A stretch of 64,000 nucleotides of DNA, from NCBI GenBank assembly GCA_001931905.2, contig MSJI02000849.1, positions 1 to 64,000 of the forward strand, given 5' to 3'. The notes beneath the pieces are model-generated. The model was not told the DNA's origin. It did not search any database and saw nothing but the letters and a program-made list of their open reading frames with translations. A program made the translations under genes and the position numbers. Below, piece by piece: positions 30,069 through 42,338 of this stretch. The stretch is from Cladosporium sp. IMV 00045 (lineage: Eukaryota; Ascomycota; Dothideomycetes; Cladosporiales; Cladosporiaceae). Positions within the stretch are counted from its first letter, which is position 1; each line of letters opens with the position of its first letter.

Positions 30069-31809
30069 ATGAATCCCCATCCTCCTCCTCCACACCACTC
30101 GCCCTACCCTCTCCCACCGGCAAGTCAGCAGCCGCCGCATCACGACTACGCTCAAACGGCCGCCGCTGCTCTGTCTTCCGCTGGACCACCGCAACATGCT
30201 CCTTTAGGGCCACAGCAGCATGGACAGCAACAGCAGCACCACCCGCCACCTCCTCCGCCGACAGCCTCGCAACACCACATCCCGACTCCCAACAACACCG
30301 CTGCACCCAATGGCCGGAAGCGCAAAGCCGGCCAGCCTGGCTCTCGAGGCGTGGCCAATTTGACGCCGGAGCAGCTAGCCAAAAAGCGAGCCAACGACCG
30401 TGAAGCCCAGCGCAACATTCGCGAGCGCACGAAGAACACCATCGAAAGCCTCGAGGCCCGGATTCGAGAGTTGGAAAGCCAGCAGCCATACCAGGAGCTT
30501 CAGAAGGCCCTGGCCGACAGAGACCGCGCGCTTCAGGAGTGTGAAGAGCTCAGGACACGCTTGTCTGCTGTGGCGGGCATTGTAGGAAATCGCGAGCTGG
30601 GTCAGACGGGTCTCAATGGTATGGTAGTCTTGCATATCATGCTGGATATGATGGTTGCTAACATTGATCTGAAAAGAACTCGCTGCTTTGACTGCACAGC
30701 AAAGCCCTCTACCATCCACGGCACACTCAACTCCCTCGCAATACCCGAACCATCACCCTCCGCAGAATCAGCAGCACTATGAACATGCCCCGCCGCAGCA
30801 GCATCTTCATCCCGACCTTCGCTCGCCAAACAACTCGAGCGCGACTGGCTCTCCAGCGGGTGCTCCGCCTGCGTACCAGGCCTCGGAAGGGGTTGCTAGA
30901 AAATGGTCTCCCAGCCTAGAGCATCAGGCGCAACAGCATTATCCACCTCACAGCGTCCCATACGAGCAACCTCGGCCTGCTCCTCCGGCTCAAATGCAAC
31001 AGCCAGGCGAGAGTAATGGCGAGCGTCTTGGCGTTAACTTCCTCCTTGATCAACAGCACAGCTCGCCACTCACAGGGGTCAGGAGCCTGCCCAGCTCGGA
31101 TGATGCAGCTCTGAGAATCGTCACTCGTCACATAATGACCTGCCCACTGGACAATCTTCTAGGCGATTTCGTCAAGACACGCCGCCAACAAGCTGCCTCC
31201 GGCAAGCCTTATTCTCAAGTCATCGGCTCCGACAAGCCCTCTCTGGTCAGCCTGCTATACCCCGAAGTGCACAACAAACGCCCATCAGCAGACTACCTCA
31301 CCCCAGTCATCATCGACATACTATCCAAATTCCCTGGCATCGACCGCCTGCCTGAGCGCATCGGCGTTCTGTACGGCATGTACTTCTTCGCCCGCTGGCT
31401 GATTTGCCCTTGCCAATCCTGCCTCGACCGCTGCCCACCTTGGGCCCGCCCCATCCCCGAAGCCCTCGAACACGACCACGCCGTCTGGATCGACTACCTC
31501 CCTCACCCCTCCATGCGCCGCAAGTTGATCCTCGCCCGCACGCCGGGAACGCGCGTGAACTTCGACGACTGGTTCGTCTCGTTCACTTACACTCTGAGCG
31601 TCAACTGGCCGTACCCGGCATCGTCCTGCACGATCATCACGCCCGCCGCAAACCCGGAGGATCCGCCTACGGTCGACCTCAACCCTACTTTCGAAGAGCA
31701 CATTTGCCGCTTGGAGAATTGGAGCGTCGGACCGGAATTTGCCAATAATTTCCCTGAGTTGTTGGATGAGACGGTGCGCGTGACGGACAGCAGGAAGAGG
31801 TCGCGATGA
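30069..31809 (+). CDS. bZIP transcription factor with DUF3425
   Basis: Nuclear DNA-binding protein. Exons 30069-30618 and 30677-31809 (intron GTATGG...AAAAG, 58 bp), 560 residues. The N-terminus is Pro/His/Gln rich. The basic region KKRANDREAQRNIRERTKNTI (residues about 105-125) leads to a leucine zipper (LEARIRELESQQPYQELQKAL). The second exon has another Pro/Gln/His-rich linker, then DUF3425 (about residues 345-540) with PLDNLLGDFVKTRRQQ, GVLYGMYFFARWLICP and PAWARPIPEALEHDHAVW-like sequence. This architecture is common in Pezizomycotina stress and secondary-metabolism regulators; targets are unknown. Confidence 0.88.
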
Positions 31810-32638
31810 GGGCGGGCAAATAGTGGTCTAAGCTCCTGACGGCAGGCTGCGAATGTCGACTTGCTGTGACCATCCTCGGTTGTTACTTGTATTTCCCGGT
31901 GGATTGCAACTGACCTTTCTCGTCACCTCTCTTTTTCCATTGCGACTCTCTACTCTATTCTCTTCTATTTCTACCTCTGACGAGCGACACTAGCGCGGCG
32001 TTCAATCTTTTTCTTTTTCTTTTTCTTTTTTTGGTGCGGAACACGGAGTCGTCGGCGAAGTTGAAGGCATATACCGATACACAGCATAACACGGGAAGTT
32101 TTGTTTCTTGTTTGTATGTTGTTTGTATATAATCAAATCATCATTCTCCTGAGGTGATAGCTTCTTTTTTTTTTCTCGTCTAACGCTGACTGCTCTTGCG
32201 TTTCCCTGTTATTCGTCGCTTTGCATTTTGATCGTGGGTTTTCTCTCTGACCCTCTCACTTATCTCACAGCCGGCTCATGACTTTGTAGTTTCCTGGCTG
32301 ATCGATTGGAGCCCACGCTGTAGATCCCGTGAAATGAAGAGGAAGGCTCGACTGAGCGAAGCCTTCAGGTTCATTGGTCGCATTGCAAACACTCAACACA
32401 GCATCAAAGCAGTTCATGTCGGCAAGCGAAACAAATCCATTGTCTCGCCCTTCATCGCCAACAATCTGAATCGCGACCACGCATCATTCTACGCCACACT
32501 TGTCGCAGACAACTTTTGTTTGCTAGAAGCAAACCGCGCCTGATTTCACAAGAGGATGCCTTACATCTGTTCAACCTACCTTCAAAAACGAGGTCATCCC
32601 GCAGTCAAACCCGTCACAAGACACGACAGTGAGTGACA
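31810..32638. other. Intergenic, bZIP 3' flank
   Basis: Contains long pyrimidine tracts (CTTTTT repeats about 32006-32033, T run about 32165-32175). No gene recognised. Confidence 0.4.
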
Positions 32639-33241
32639 ATGTCGGATCCATCGCCGCGAGAAGATGCCATGGCGAGTACGACTCCAAACTCACATCCTTC
32701 CTCAACATCAACGTCAACGTCAACATCAACGACCCTCTCCCTCGCCAAAACCAAGCGAACCCAATGCCTCACCTTCCTCACCTTCGCGCGCCACCTCCGC
32801 GACCAGATCATCTACCACCAACGCCAACAAATCCAAGAAAACCAGCAGCGCGAGCGAGAACGGCAACTTCAACACGCGGGTACCGGGAATAGGCCGCAAG
32901 CCCTACCAGCGCGACCACTCACTCCCCAAATTAACAACAGAGGCAACGAGGACATCGCCGCCCTCGCGCAACAGTGGCTGCAACTCCGCGACGACTCGCT
33001 ACTTCAGGGCACCAGTGGGGAGGTTGTCAAGGGGTCTTTCAGTGTGGCGGCGGAAGTTGAGTTGGGGAGATTGGATGGGCTGGAGGAGTCGGAGAGGGTG
33101 AGGGAGGCGAGGGAGGTTTGGAGGGAGGTGGTGAAGTTGGCGGCGGAGTGTAGGGATGTCAAAGGGGAGGTGCAGAGTGCGTTGCTTGGGCTTGGAGGGA
33201 GTTTGGGATCGAGGAGGGATGGTTCTTTCTCTTGGTCTTGA
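32639..33241 (+). CDS. Small unassigned protein
   Basis: Single exon, 200 residues. A Ser/Thr-rich start encoded by CAACGT-type hexamer repeats (STSTSTSTTL) precedes a helical segment (CLTFLTFARHLRDQIIYHQR), a Gln/Arg/Glu-rich stretch and a charged helical C-terminal half (ERVREAREVWREVVKLAAEC). I recognise no domain; alternation of helix and linker looks like a real small scaffold or adaptor protein, but function is unknown. GC content and codon use match the neighbours. Confidence 0.55.
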   Translation: MSDPSPREDAMASTTPNSHPSSTSTSTSTSTTLSLAKTKRTQCLTFLTFARHLRDQIIYHQRQQIQENQQRERERQLQHAGTGNRPQALPARPLTPQINNRGNEDIAALAQQWLQLRDDSLLQGTSGEVVKGSFSVAAEVELGRLDGLEESERVREAREVWREVVKLAAECRDVKGEVQSALLGLGGSLGSRRDGSFSWS

Positions 33242-34326
33242 ATGTCGGAGGTTGAATGGGACGGCCTGTAATTATGTCTTGATAGTGAGTTTGAGCAAGA
33301 AGTCTGGCATTTGCTTCTCTTTGGTGGTCCGGCTGAATTGATCGGTGGACATGCTCATATACGGATCCGTGTGTGGAAGTCTTGTATTTGCTTGGTTGAG
33401 GAATGACAGGGCGTGCAATACTGATATCAAATTATTGAGAAAGCTCACCGCTGTTGTGTGTAATAGGGCTTCAGAGAACATTACAAACTACTCATGTATA
33501 CCTTACCTGTGGAGCCACGCACGTTCTTTGCACGTTGGATCTTCCGGGGTGTAGATCAAGTATTTCGCCTTGTATTTAGCGTAATTGGTATAGGTGGCTC
33601 AGTTAATTAGTTGTTAAGAGCTGTGCGATAGACAGAAGTAGGAAGTGCATCAAAGATACATGTAAATTAATTCATTTATAAAAAAACACAAGGCTTGCCT
33701 CATCTTTTCCAGTGGACGCTGACAAGGTTTTTGGAGAAGCTCTCATCCCCCAGGAGCCGGAAGGAAGTCACAGGCGTGCAGTGGCGCTTGCTTTGCTTTG
33801 CTCTGCTGGGGGCTGATGGCTGTTGCTGTCTCTTGGCCACAGCGTCTCTCGCCTCGCCTCTCCAACCTGGGGCTCCCACTACTTCACCGCAGACCCGCCC
33901 GTACTTGAATCGCCGCAATACCCAAGACCAACCCCAACGGCCATTCCGGGCACTACCACCTCGACTGCCTGACCGTGCCGGTGTGCACATATACCGTCCA
34001 TACTCGACAAACATCGGCCCCGGCATGTTGCCGTGCTGACGTTGGACACCCTTCACTATCACCACTTCCTCCACTTCTTCTTACGACCAGGACCACGAGA
34101 CGGCAAAGACACCCTATACCCAGAAAACGACAGAAACGACCGATACCACGAATCCCTAACGCCAGAACCTCAGCCTACGCTGCGTTCATTCACTCAACCT
34201 CCGCTTTGCCTTGCGTACCCGAGAACACCGCCATACACCCTCTCCTCCACTTTCGCGCCTCCCTCCGCGTCACATCGTCCCGAACACGACCGCGAACACG
34301 TCGACCACTACGATTACGCACGGGGA
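33242..34326. other. Intergenic and 5' leader of the F-box/WD40 gene
   Basis: About 1.1 kb. The frame of the downstream gene is open for 98 codons above its first ATG without an ATG, so that part is taken as 5' leader. No separate gene recognised. Confidence 0.4.
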
Positions 34327-37300
34327 ATGGATGCACCTAGAAGCGTTGGTCTAGGTCTTCACGCGAGCACTCCAACCACGCTCACTTCCAACGCCCTTTT
34401 GTCTACCGCTCCGGCATCTCCCACAGCAGAAATGCCCTCGACCAGACATTCGACCTCCCACCCTCAGGACAACCCGTCCTCCCACACAATTTCCACGATG
34501 CCGCCTCCGAACGCGACAATTGCTTCCATGTGCTTCGGTCCTGCCACCCAGCAGACCGTTGTCACCACGACGACCACGACCACCGTATCATTGCCTCCAC
34601 TGATAATGAACCCACCGAAAGACCTCATGGATAGAGATCCAAAGCAGTTTCCACTAGTTTTCTCGCCTACTCCGCGCTCCATCAAGCGCTTCTGCTTCGA
34701 TGTTCACGGCAGACCCACGACGTTCCACGAGGCGGAAGATGCAGAAGAGACCATGAAGCAATACCGAAAGCAACAGGCCAGGATGCAGAGACACAGCGGC
34801 TTGCTCGTCCACGGCGAGTCAAGAGAAAAGACATATGAGACACCGACTCGGGCCTCGGAGCAGTCCCGAGTCCACAAGAATGTGCACAATGTCCGGGCTT
34901 CAGAGGCTCCGAAGCGGACTGCTACTCCTCCGTCTATAGCAGAGGCGGCAGAGATTGCTAGTCTGCAGAGGAGAACGAAAAAGCCTCGTTCGCAGCTCCA
35001 CCGGACTCAGTCCGAGTCCCAAGAGGTGCCGTCGCTGAATCAGCGTGCGGCTTCAGGTGCTTTTCCAGAGCCTAGCAATCCTTCACCCGTGACACCAGAC
35101 ACTGATGTCGGCTTCGTAGAGATGTTACCACCGAGGGCGGGATTGAGCAGGCAAGAAAGCAAGAGGAGGAGAAGCCCGGGACGGATACCCCAGTCGAGGT
35201 TGCGGGAGCTGCAAGACAATGAAGACAATGAAGCCGTGGACGAAGAGCCTCAAGAAGACGACCAGCAGCTGGGGCCACCATTTGCTGGAAAGAACAATGC
35301 GTCGAAACGCAGCTCTGCGGGTCCCAGTGCAACAGCTGGTGCAGCTGCTACGCCGCCGATCGCGGATGTAGAGTTAGAGCTGGAAACTAATCCTCCTCCT
35401 GAGGATGCCAGCATTCGTAGGCCGAATTTGCCTAACATTCTCACGAGCTCACAGCAGGATGCGAGCCTGCCTAGTCCAAGCCTCTCGCCCATCACGGCAG
35501 CTGCCAATCTTGCGTCTCGGCAGCAGAATGCCTTTGAGGCGTCCTTCGCCAGGCACAACGAAGAAACCAATAGTGTCGAATCGAGTCTGGACCTGGAAGA
35601 TGATAGTAAAACACAAAGCGCCAATTCATTCGACACATCTGTTTCCACCGGCAAATTGCCAGTCGGTACACAAGAGGCGAACTCAGCACCCTCAGGTCCT
35701 ACGGTTATGGACATCCCCACCATGGTTGACGCATTCGACAGCATGCCGGAAGCTCTTCAGTCATATGTCATGTACCAGTTCCTACGCCGATGCCCGAAGT
35801 CAACGCTGCAAATGGTTGCGAACGTTGTCAATCCTGCCCTCAAATGCGACCCTTTCAACGTACTTCCACCAGAGCTGGGACTCAACATCACTCGCTATCT
35901 GGACTCGCATAGCATGTGTCGTGCAGCTCAGGTATCGAAGCGCTGGCGCAGGTTGATCAATTCTGACGAGCGCGCTTGGAAAGATTTGCTGGAACGCGAC
36001 GAATTCGTCCTACCCGAGGGCGAGATTGCTAGAGCTGTGAAGGAAGGCTGGGGCTGGCAGCACCCAGGTGAAGAAGGATATGAGGAGGACCTCAGCCATG
36101 CTCTCGCGGACAATGAGAGCGATGACGACGAGGCGTCTTCATCCGCCTTCACGAGGTCGCGGCGCAAACTTATCCACAAGCACGCCAGCCAAAAGAAGGC
36201 TAAGCGCTCTTCCCGATCGTCCAGTTCAAAACTACACCGCGATACGCCAGCCTGGAAGAAGATGGTGGCGTTGGCTAAGGGCCCGACTGCACTAGCAAAT
36301 GCCGCCACGCAAGCTCTTCCTTACCCCACAGTCGGAGTTGACTCCCTTCGTGGGATGCATCTCTTCAAATCTCTGTACCAGCGCCACTACCTAATCCGCA
36401 AGGCTTGGATGATGGAAGATAGCCAACCGCAGCATCTAGCTTTCAGAGCTCATCATCGTCATGTCGTCACTTGTCTGCTTTTTGATGATGACAAGATCCT
36501 GACTGGCAGCGACGACACCAAGATCAATGTGTACGATACCAAGACTGGAGCGCTGAGGAGGCGGCTCGAGGGCCACGAAGGTGGCGTCTGGGCTCTCCAG
36601 TACGAGGGTGACACTCTCGTCTCAGGCTCCACTGACCGCAGTGTGCGAGTGTGGGATATCAAGTCTGGCAAATGCCTTCAAGCTTTCCAGGGCCACACCT
36701 CGACAGTCCGTTGCTTGGAGATTCTCAAGCCAGTCCAGGTCGACACCGCCGCTGATGGCACGCCCATCATGATGCCTAAGGAGCCTCTCATCATCACGGG
36801 TTCTCGTGATTCGACGCTCCGCGTGTGGAAGCTGCCTCCACCCGGCGGTAGGAGCATCATTCAAGCTGGTCCACCAGCAAACGATCGCGACAACCCTTAC
36901 TTCATTCGCACGCTCAGTGGGCACCATAACAGCGTGCGTGCTATCGCCGCCCATGGCGACACGCTCATCTCCGGATCTTACGACTGCACTGTTCGCGTTT
37001 GGAAGATCTCCACCGGTGATCTTCTGCATCGCCTGCAGGGTCACGCTCAGAAGGTGTACTCTGTCGTGCTCGACCACGCCCGCGGTCGCTGCATATCCGG
37101 CAGCATGGACAACCTGGTCAAAGTCTGGGATCTCGACACGGGCGCTTGCCTGTTTAATTTGGAAGGCCACTCGTCCCTTGTCGGTCTCCTCGACCTTAGC
37201 CACGATCGTTTGGTATCGGCGGCAGCAGACAGCACGCTGCGCATCTGGGACCCGGAAACCGGTGCTTGTAAGGCAACGCTTAGTGCGCACACCGGCGCGA

Positions 37301-37699
37301 TCACCTGTTTCCAGCACGACGGGCAGAAAGTCATCTCGGGCTCCGACCGCACGCTCAAGATGTGGAATGTGCGCAACGGAGAGTGCGTACGTGATCTTTT
37401 GACGGACCTCAGTGGCGTTTGGCAGGTCCGATTCGACGAGCGCCGTTGCGTCGCCGCTGTCCAGCGTAATAATCTTACGTATATCGAGGTAAGCTGTCTT
37501 GTCATCTTTCTTCCGATGAATCCATAATACTGACCAATTTTCACAGGTGCTCGACTTCGGCGCGTCCCGCGACGGCGTTCCGGCTTCCCAGCGCGGTCGT
37601 CGCATCGTGGTCAACACACACGGCGTGGAAACCGAAGATGTCGACGCCATCGCCGCCGCTGGTGCAGACGCCGACACTACCAATGGTAACACCGACTAA
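34327..37699 (+). CDS. F-box/WD40 protein (Cdc4/Fbw7-like SCF receptor)
   Basis: Substrate receptor of an SCF ubiquitin ligase. Exons 34327-37488 and 37547-37699, 1104 residues. The first 500 residues are disordered and rich in Ser, Thr and Pro, with a Thr run (TTTTTTTVSLPP). The F-box is at about 509-555 (FNVLPPELGLNITRYLDSHS, then RWRRLINSDERAWKDL). From residue about 705 come at least seven WD repeats, each with GH...WD/WK spacing, for example GSTDRSVRVWDIKSGKCLQA, GSYDCTVRVWKISTGDLLHR and GSMDNLVKVWDLDTGACLFN. Architecture matches Cdc4/Pop1/Fbw7, which destroy phosphorylated cell-cycle proteins. A 58-bp intron separates the last 50 residues. Confidence 0.92.
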
Positions 37700-38058
37700 G
37701 GGAGGCCTCACGCGTGGCCATTTCTCTCCTGCGGAGTTTTTCAGCAGACGACTTCCAGTGGGAATGAAGCCTCTGTGATGGAGAACTTCAATCAGCGAGC
37801 ACCGGACCATGAAAACCACACCACCTCAAATGAGCATGAACACGAACACGAACATCACCATCAACCAACAACATCCGGAATGGGTCAGAAGGGCAGCATG
37901 GGCTCCTGACCAACAGTACAGCAGCAGCGTTCTAGCATCAGCTTCAACTTCAACTTTTCATTTCTTTCCCCTTTCTTGTCTGGCGCATCAACATACCGAG
38001 CATGCCCTTTCTCGCTCAATTCAGCCTCCTTCTCGTCGGTCTCTGGCCGCTTAGCTTT

Positions 38059-38078
38059 NNNNNNNNNNNNNNNNNNNN
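38059..38078. other. Assembly gap, 20 N
   Basis: A run of 20 N flanked by a T run on the right side; true gap size is unknown. Confidence 0.99.
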
Positions 38079-38454
38079 TTTTTTTCTTGTCGTGGACTTC
38101 GGAGAGTATTTCCTTCTCAGGCGGCATTTCAACGATGGGACGCATCATCATTTTTGTTTTAGGGATTTTTCTCTGGGTGTTTCTTCGGGCACGCGCGCAG
38201 AATGGAGGGAAAGACGCGAGGCACAATGGAAGACTACAGCAAGGGGGGAAAGGGAAAGACAAACAGAAAGGGACAAGGGTGGAAGGGAAAGACAAAAGGG
38301 AAACGGAAACAGGAAAGGGAGAGGACAGTATGGATCAGGCAGTGGGGGGCCTGGATACGATACCAATGACTATTTCCTTGTTTTCATCTTAGCGGTATAG
38401 AACTTAGGGAGGGGGTATTTGTTTGATTTGAACTTCTTCTCAAACTTCTTCTTT

Positions 38455-38513
38455 TTCTTCTTCTTCTTCTTCTTCTTCTTCTTCTTCTTCTTCTTCTTCT
38501 TCTTCTTCTTCCT
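38455..38513. repeat. TTC trinucleotide microsatellite
   Basis: About 19 perfect TTC (GAA on the other strand) units, noncoding, 0.4 kb from the assembly gap. Confidence 0.97.
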
Positions 38514-39161
38514 CTCCTTTGCCGCCACCTGCAATCCCCATTTAAATCTCTGCGTCAAACCCGTCCGTGTCCTTCTCATTCTTGGCCTTGATGTAATGAA
38601 TGGGCTAGGCTAGGCGGAGATGTCATGCCTCGGATGGGAACAGACAACCTTGGGCGCAACGAACAGTCGAGGTGGTGGGGATGGGAGACGTACATGTATC
38701 TTTCTTGGCATCACCGTGCAATTCACAGTTCACAATTTAAAATCAAACCCAACATCGAAACAAACAGAAAAAGAAACAAGGCTCAAGGTAGTGTGGAATT
38801 TTTCCTGATTTTCAATTTTCCTTTTTCCCCAGCTACGGACTGAACTGAATGCCTACCTGAGTACGCTACAATCCTGTTTTTCGGGGGAATGGGAAGAGTG
38901 GGTGTAGTCAATGCTTGTGTGTTAAGTATGCTTGCTGTGTGAGTTTCTCTTTGGATTTTTGGTGCTGCTCATTTCCTGGCACGTGGGGTGGGTGCAGTGG
39001 CTGGTCGAGTGGCTTTTTGATGAGTTTTCCTTTTGGGGGGAAAGTTTTTTGGGTGATCGGTGTAATCAACAGCCTCCGAGCACCCTCAATCAGACCAGAC
39101 TCGTGAACAAGTGCCAGCCGACCGTCTTTTGACTGCTGTTGCTGCTCCTAGTTGTTCACCT

Positions 39162-41459
39162 TCACTCATCCGCCTCGTACGCCAGACATCCAACACCATC
39201 CATCAGCATCCAAAGCTGCGAAGAGCCGATCATGCGAGCCCACTCGCGCTCGTACACGAGAGTCTCACTCTTCTGGCCCCAGTCGTAGACCTGACGCTGC
39301 TGACGCTCGCTGAGCAGAGCACGGCCCGGCCAATCGAGCGGGTCGCCGTTGCGGTTCTGCAGAACTTCGCCTTGAGTGCCGAGGATCCAGTCGTTCGAGG
39401 AGTGAGAGTCGGAGAGAGTGAACGCCAGGATGCGGTTGAAGATTGTCTGCGGCAGCTGGCTGGTGACGGTCCGGTCGCGGTATTGGAACCCTTCGCGCTC
39501 CTGCTTGGCTTTCTGCCATTCGAGGAAGCGCTCTGGGCGGTGGTCGGCCGGCTCCATTGTGATGCTGGAGAGCCTCTTGCTGAGTCCCTGCAAGTCTGAG
39601 CCTTCGCTAAAAGCTCCCTTGCGGTGTGGTTTGAAGATGCGTTTCGGAGTGGCGGGGGTGTTGGTTGCGTCGGTGATGGCGTTCTCAGGGAGCGCCATTG
39701 ATGCAAGTGTGGCGGCGTATGACTTGCCGAGGGTGCGGTTGATCGTCGTAGCAGCAGAAGAGCTGGGAGTGCTGTCGGTGGCCTTGATCATGGAAGAGCC
39801 CTCGTCGATGTTGGCTGCAGAATCGAGGCGCTGCGTTCTGCTTTCGTCTTTTTTGGCAGCCCAGTCGGCGCTGTCGAACAAGCATGGACCCGAGTATTGG
39901 ACACGAAGGATAGCCGGGGCGGTGATGTATGCGATCTTGCGTGATACGATAATGATGGAGAGAGCGGCATCCCACAGGTTGACGCTGCGGATACCACGGT
40001 CCTCAATCACATGTCTTTGAATGCGCCTACGAACGCTGTCCAGTTCAGAAACCTCGTGCTCTCCTCCATCATCGGTATGAAGTGAGCGGACGCTGGGGCG
40101 GCGGGTGCCGACGCTGGCTTTGGAAAGCCTACCGGGCTGGGCACTCTTGATGCTCAACGTTGCTGGACTTCCAGTAGGATGGGAGCTGGAATCATCGTGC
40201 AGTCTCTGCTTGCGCACGTTCTCCGACTTCTTCAGCAAGTTAAGGCCGTCTTTGCCAAGTGTGCCGTCATTTCCACTCCAATCAATGCCACCTTCAGCAG
40301 CGTCCTGACGATAGGCGTCGACCGAGGAAGTCGCTGGAGCAGCGTTGATATCGTTGACCAGCTGGTTGGGGAAGTAGTGGTCCTCGAGAATGAAGGAGAG
40401 CCAGAGAGCACCAGTGTCGTTGACGCCGGTGTTGTTGAGTGAGATGTACGGGATGGAGCGCAGACCGGAGCGACTTTTGAGGAAGACGCCTGCTGTCATG
40501 GGGTCGAAGCTCTCTTCTTCGCTGACGTAGTTGTCGCTCGATACGGATTTGGTCTCGTCGTCTTCCGGGTTCTCATCCATGGTGAAGACAGAGCGGTCGC
40601 CTCCAAGAGCAATGGGGTCAATGGCAGGCTCATTGCAGTGGATGTTGTTGAAAATCTCCAAAGCCCTCGTGCCTAGGTCAGCGTTGCCGCTCAGATCCAG
40701 GCGGCGAAGAGTCTTGCAAGACTTGAAGGATTGGAGAAAGGTCTCCCACTGCTTAGCCTCCTCGTCGGTGTTGACAGTAATGTTATTCTCGGACAGGACC
40801 AAAGTCTTCAGCTCATTCTGAGCAAGATCGATGACGGGCGCCAGGATAGCAAGAGCGCGCGTCGTGAGCTTGTTGTCTTGAAGGTTGATTCCCTCTACGA
40901 CGATTGATGCCTCGCTGGTTCCACGTGACATGGCGCTGTGCAGACCCTCGACCATGGCGGCGACTCCATCATCGGTGAGGACCTTGCTGGGCACGATAAG
41001 ATCAATGTAGTGAACTCCGACAACGTCAGGATCGGGACCAGTGCGGCTGCCGGTGCTGCTCTTCCTGGCTTTTGTTGCGATGCGAGTGGCGTCCTTCTTG
41101 CTCTTTTCGAGCTCCTTGAGTGCAGCGTCGCCGATAGACCTACCAAGCTCGACACCCTCATTGCGGCGGTTTGTGCAGTCGAACTTGTTGCTTTTCCCCA
41201 TGTTGCTGGGGAGATAAAAATCGAAGTGCTGCGTCTGCTGGCTCGTACGGCGACGACGGCCGCTGCCTGATCGCCTGTTTTGCTGCTGTGACTGCTGCTG
41301 CTGCCGAAGCTCCTCCGCTGCTTCCCCTGTTCCCTCCCTTTGCTCCTGCCCTTTTCCCTGTCTCTGACCCTGACCCGGTTTGTCTTTACCAAAGAAAGAA
41401 ATGTTCAACTTACGCTTTTCCAAGAACTTTTTGGCGATATCGGGAAGTTTTGGTTGCAT
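39162..41459 (-). CDS. Leucine-rich-repeat protein, function unknown
   Basis: Single open frame of 765 residues from ATG 41459. LRR-type segments occur in the first half (ALAILAPVIDLAQNELKTLV, LVLSENNITVNTDEE, CKTLRRLDLSGNADLGTRAL, IPYISLNNTGVNDTGALWLS), similar to the ribonuclease-inhibitor type. The second half has a conserved-looking block (RNGDPLDWPGRALLSERQQR; WARMIGSSQLWMLMDGVGCL). The Gln/Arg-rich stretch near residues 25-85 begins at a GTAAGT (near 41416), so an in-frame intron there cannot be excluded. I know similar long fungal proteins only as hypothetical LRR proteins. Confidence 0.75.
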   Translation of the reverse strand: MQPKLPDIAKKFLEKRKLNISFFGKDKPGQGQRQGKGQEQREGTGEAAEELRQQQQSQQQNRRSGSGRRRRTSQQTQHFDFYLPSNMGKSNKFDCTNRRNEGVELGRSIGDAALKELEKSKKDATRIATKARKSSTGSRTGPDPDVVGVHYIDLIVPSKVLTDDGVAAMVEGLHSAMSRGTSEASIVVEGINLQDNKLTTRALAILAPVIDLAQNELKTLVLSENNITVNTDEEAKQWETFLQSFKSCKTLRRLDLSGNADLGTRALEIFNNIHCNEPAIDPIALGGDRSVFTMDENPEDDETKSVSSDNYVSEEESFDPMTAGVFLKSRSGLRSIPYISLNNTGVNDTGALWLSFILEDHYFPNQLVNDINAAPATSSVDAYRQDAAEGGIDWSGNDGTLGKDGLNLLKKSENVRKQRLHDDSSSHPTGSPATLSIKSAQPGRLSKASVGTRRPSVRSLHTDDGGEHEVSELDSVRRRIQRHVIEDRGIRSVNLWDAALSIIIVSRKIAYITAPAILRVQYSGPCLFDSADWAAKKDESRTQRLDSAANIDEGSSMIKATDSTPSSSAATTINRTLGKSYAATLASMALPENAITDATNTPATPKRIFKPHRKGAFSEGSDLQGLSKRLSSITMEPADHRPERFLEWQKAKQEREGFQYRDRTVTSQLPQTIFNRILAFTLSDSHSSNDWILGTQGEVLQNRNGDPLDWPGRALLSERQQRQVYDWGQKSETLVYEREWARMIGSSQLWMLMDGVGCLAYEADE

Positions 41460-42338
41460 TGCACCGTCGGAGAGGGAATATGCTGTGTGTGCGGTCGTTG
41501 CGTGTTTGAAGTCTGCGTTGTCGGTGTTGTTGATTGATGAATGTACAGAAGGTCCGGCCCGGCTTTTCTGCCTGCAAACGAGGAAGGAGCGAGGGGAGAC
41601 GCAACATCCGCGGAGGATGCAGGTGCCATCATGTGATTTGAATGAGGTATTTTACATCTGATAAGAGGTGCGTTTCGAAAGGAGTGGAATATAGGAGAAA
41701 AGAGGTGCGAAATAGCATGTGAAGAGTGCATTGGTGGAACGATATGAGCAGCTCTCCTGTGCTCGTCAGCCCTCGTGCAGACAGACCAACTGCGACGGTA
41801 CGATACATGCATGATGCGCATACCAACAGCATTCCCTCTGAGATATCACTGCTGGCTTCATTCAGCCATCTGTTTGCTTTTAGGGGCGCTTTCTCTTTGG
41901 TCAAATACCGCCTCAATGCCCTAAGACGCTTCTGTTGGACAAGATGGGATTCGGGCACAACTTGAATCGGCAACAACCTCGTTCCTCACGTTGAAGCAAT
42001 GTTTGTTGAGGGTTGCATGTTGCTGCTGTCGAGTGAGGTCTGGGGGCGGTATCGGAGATCGCTTCTTCAGATACCGAGGTCTTCAGTCGATTCGTAAAAT
42101 CGATTGAGGCACCATTCGGCAATCTTGGAGACAAATGAGGTCCACAGCTCGCCGGCTGTGTAACACATCTCGAGTGACGAAAGGCGTCAAGCTGGCAATA
42201 AAGGCTCTCGTCGCGTCCAGACTGCAATGTCGGTTTGAACTCGAGACTGATCATCCAGCAGGAATCGCCTTGTCGCTCGATGTCTAGTAAATTGGTCTCA
42301 GTTCCCATCCGGTGGCGTACGTTGCATCTGGTTCATCC
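41460..42338. other. Intergenic region, LRR gene promoter
   Basis: 0.88 kb between two minus-strand genes; no gene, RNA or repeat recognised. Confidence 0.4.

Larger units (their letters stand above)
37700..39161. other. Intergenic region with assembly gap and microsatellite
   Basis: 1.46 kb between convergent genes. It holds the N run and a TTC microsatellite. The frame on the minus strand at 37885-38295 spans the N gap and is not supported as a gene. Confidence 0.5.

Noticed and set aside
37885..38295. Minus-strand open frame spanning the N gap
   Set aside because: It reads through unknown bases and pyrimidine-rich sequence; no family resemblance.
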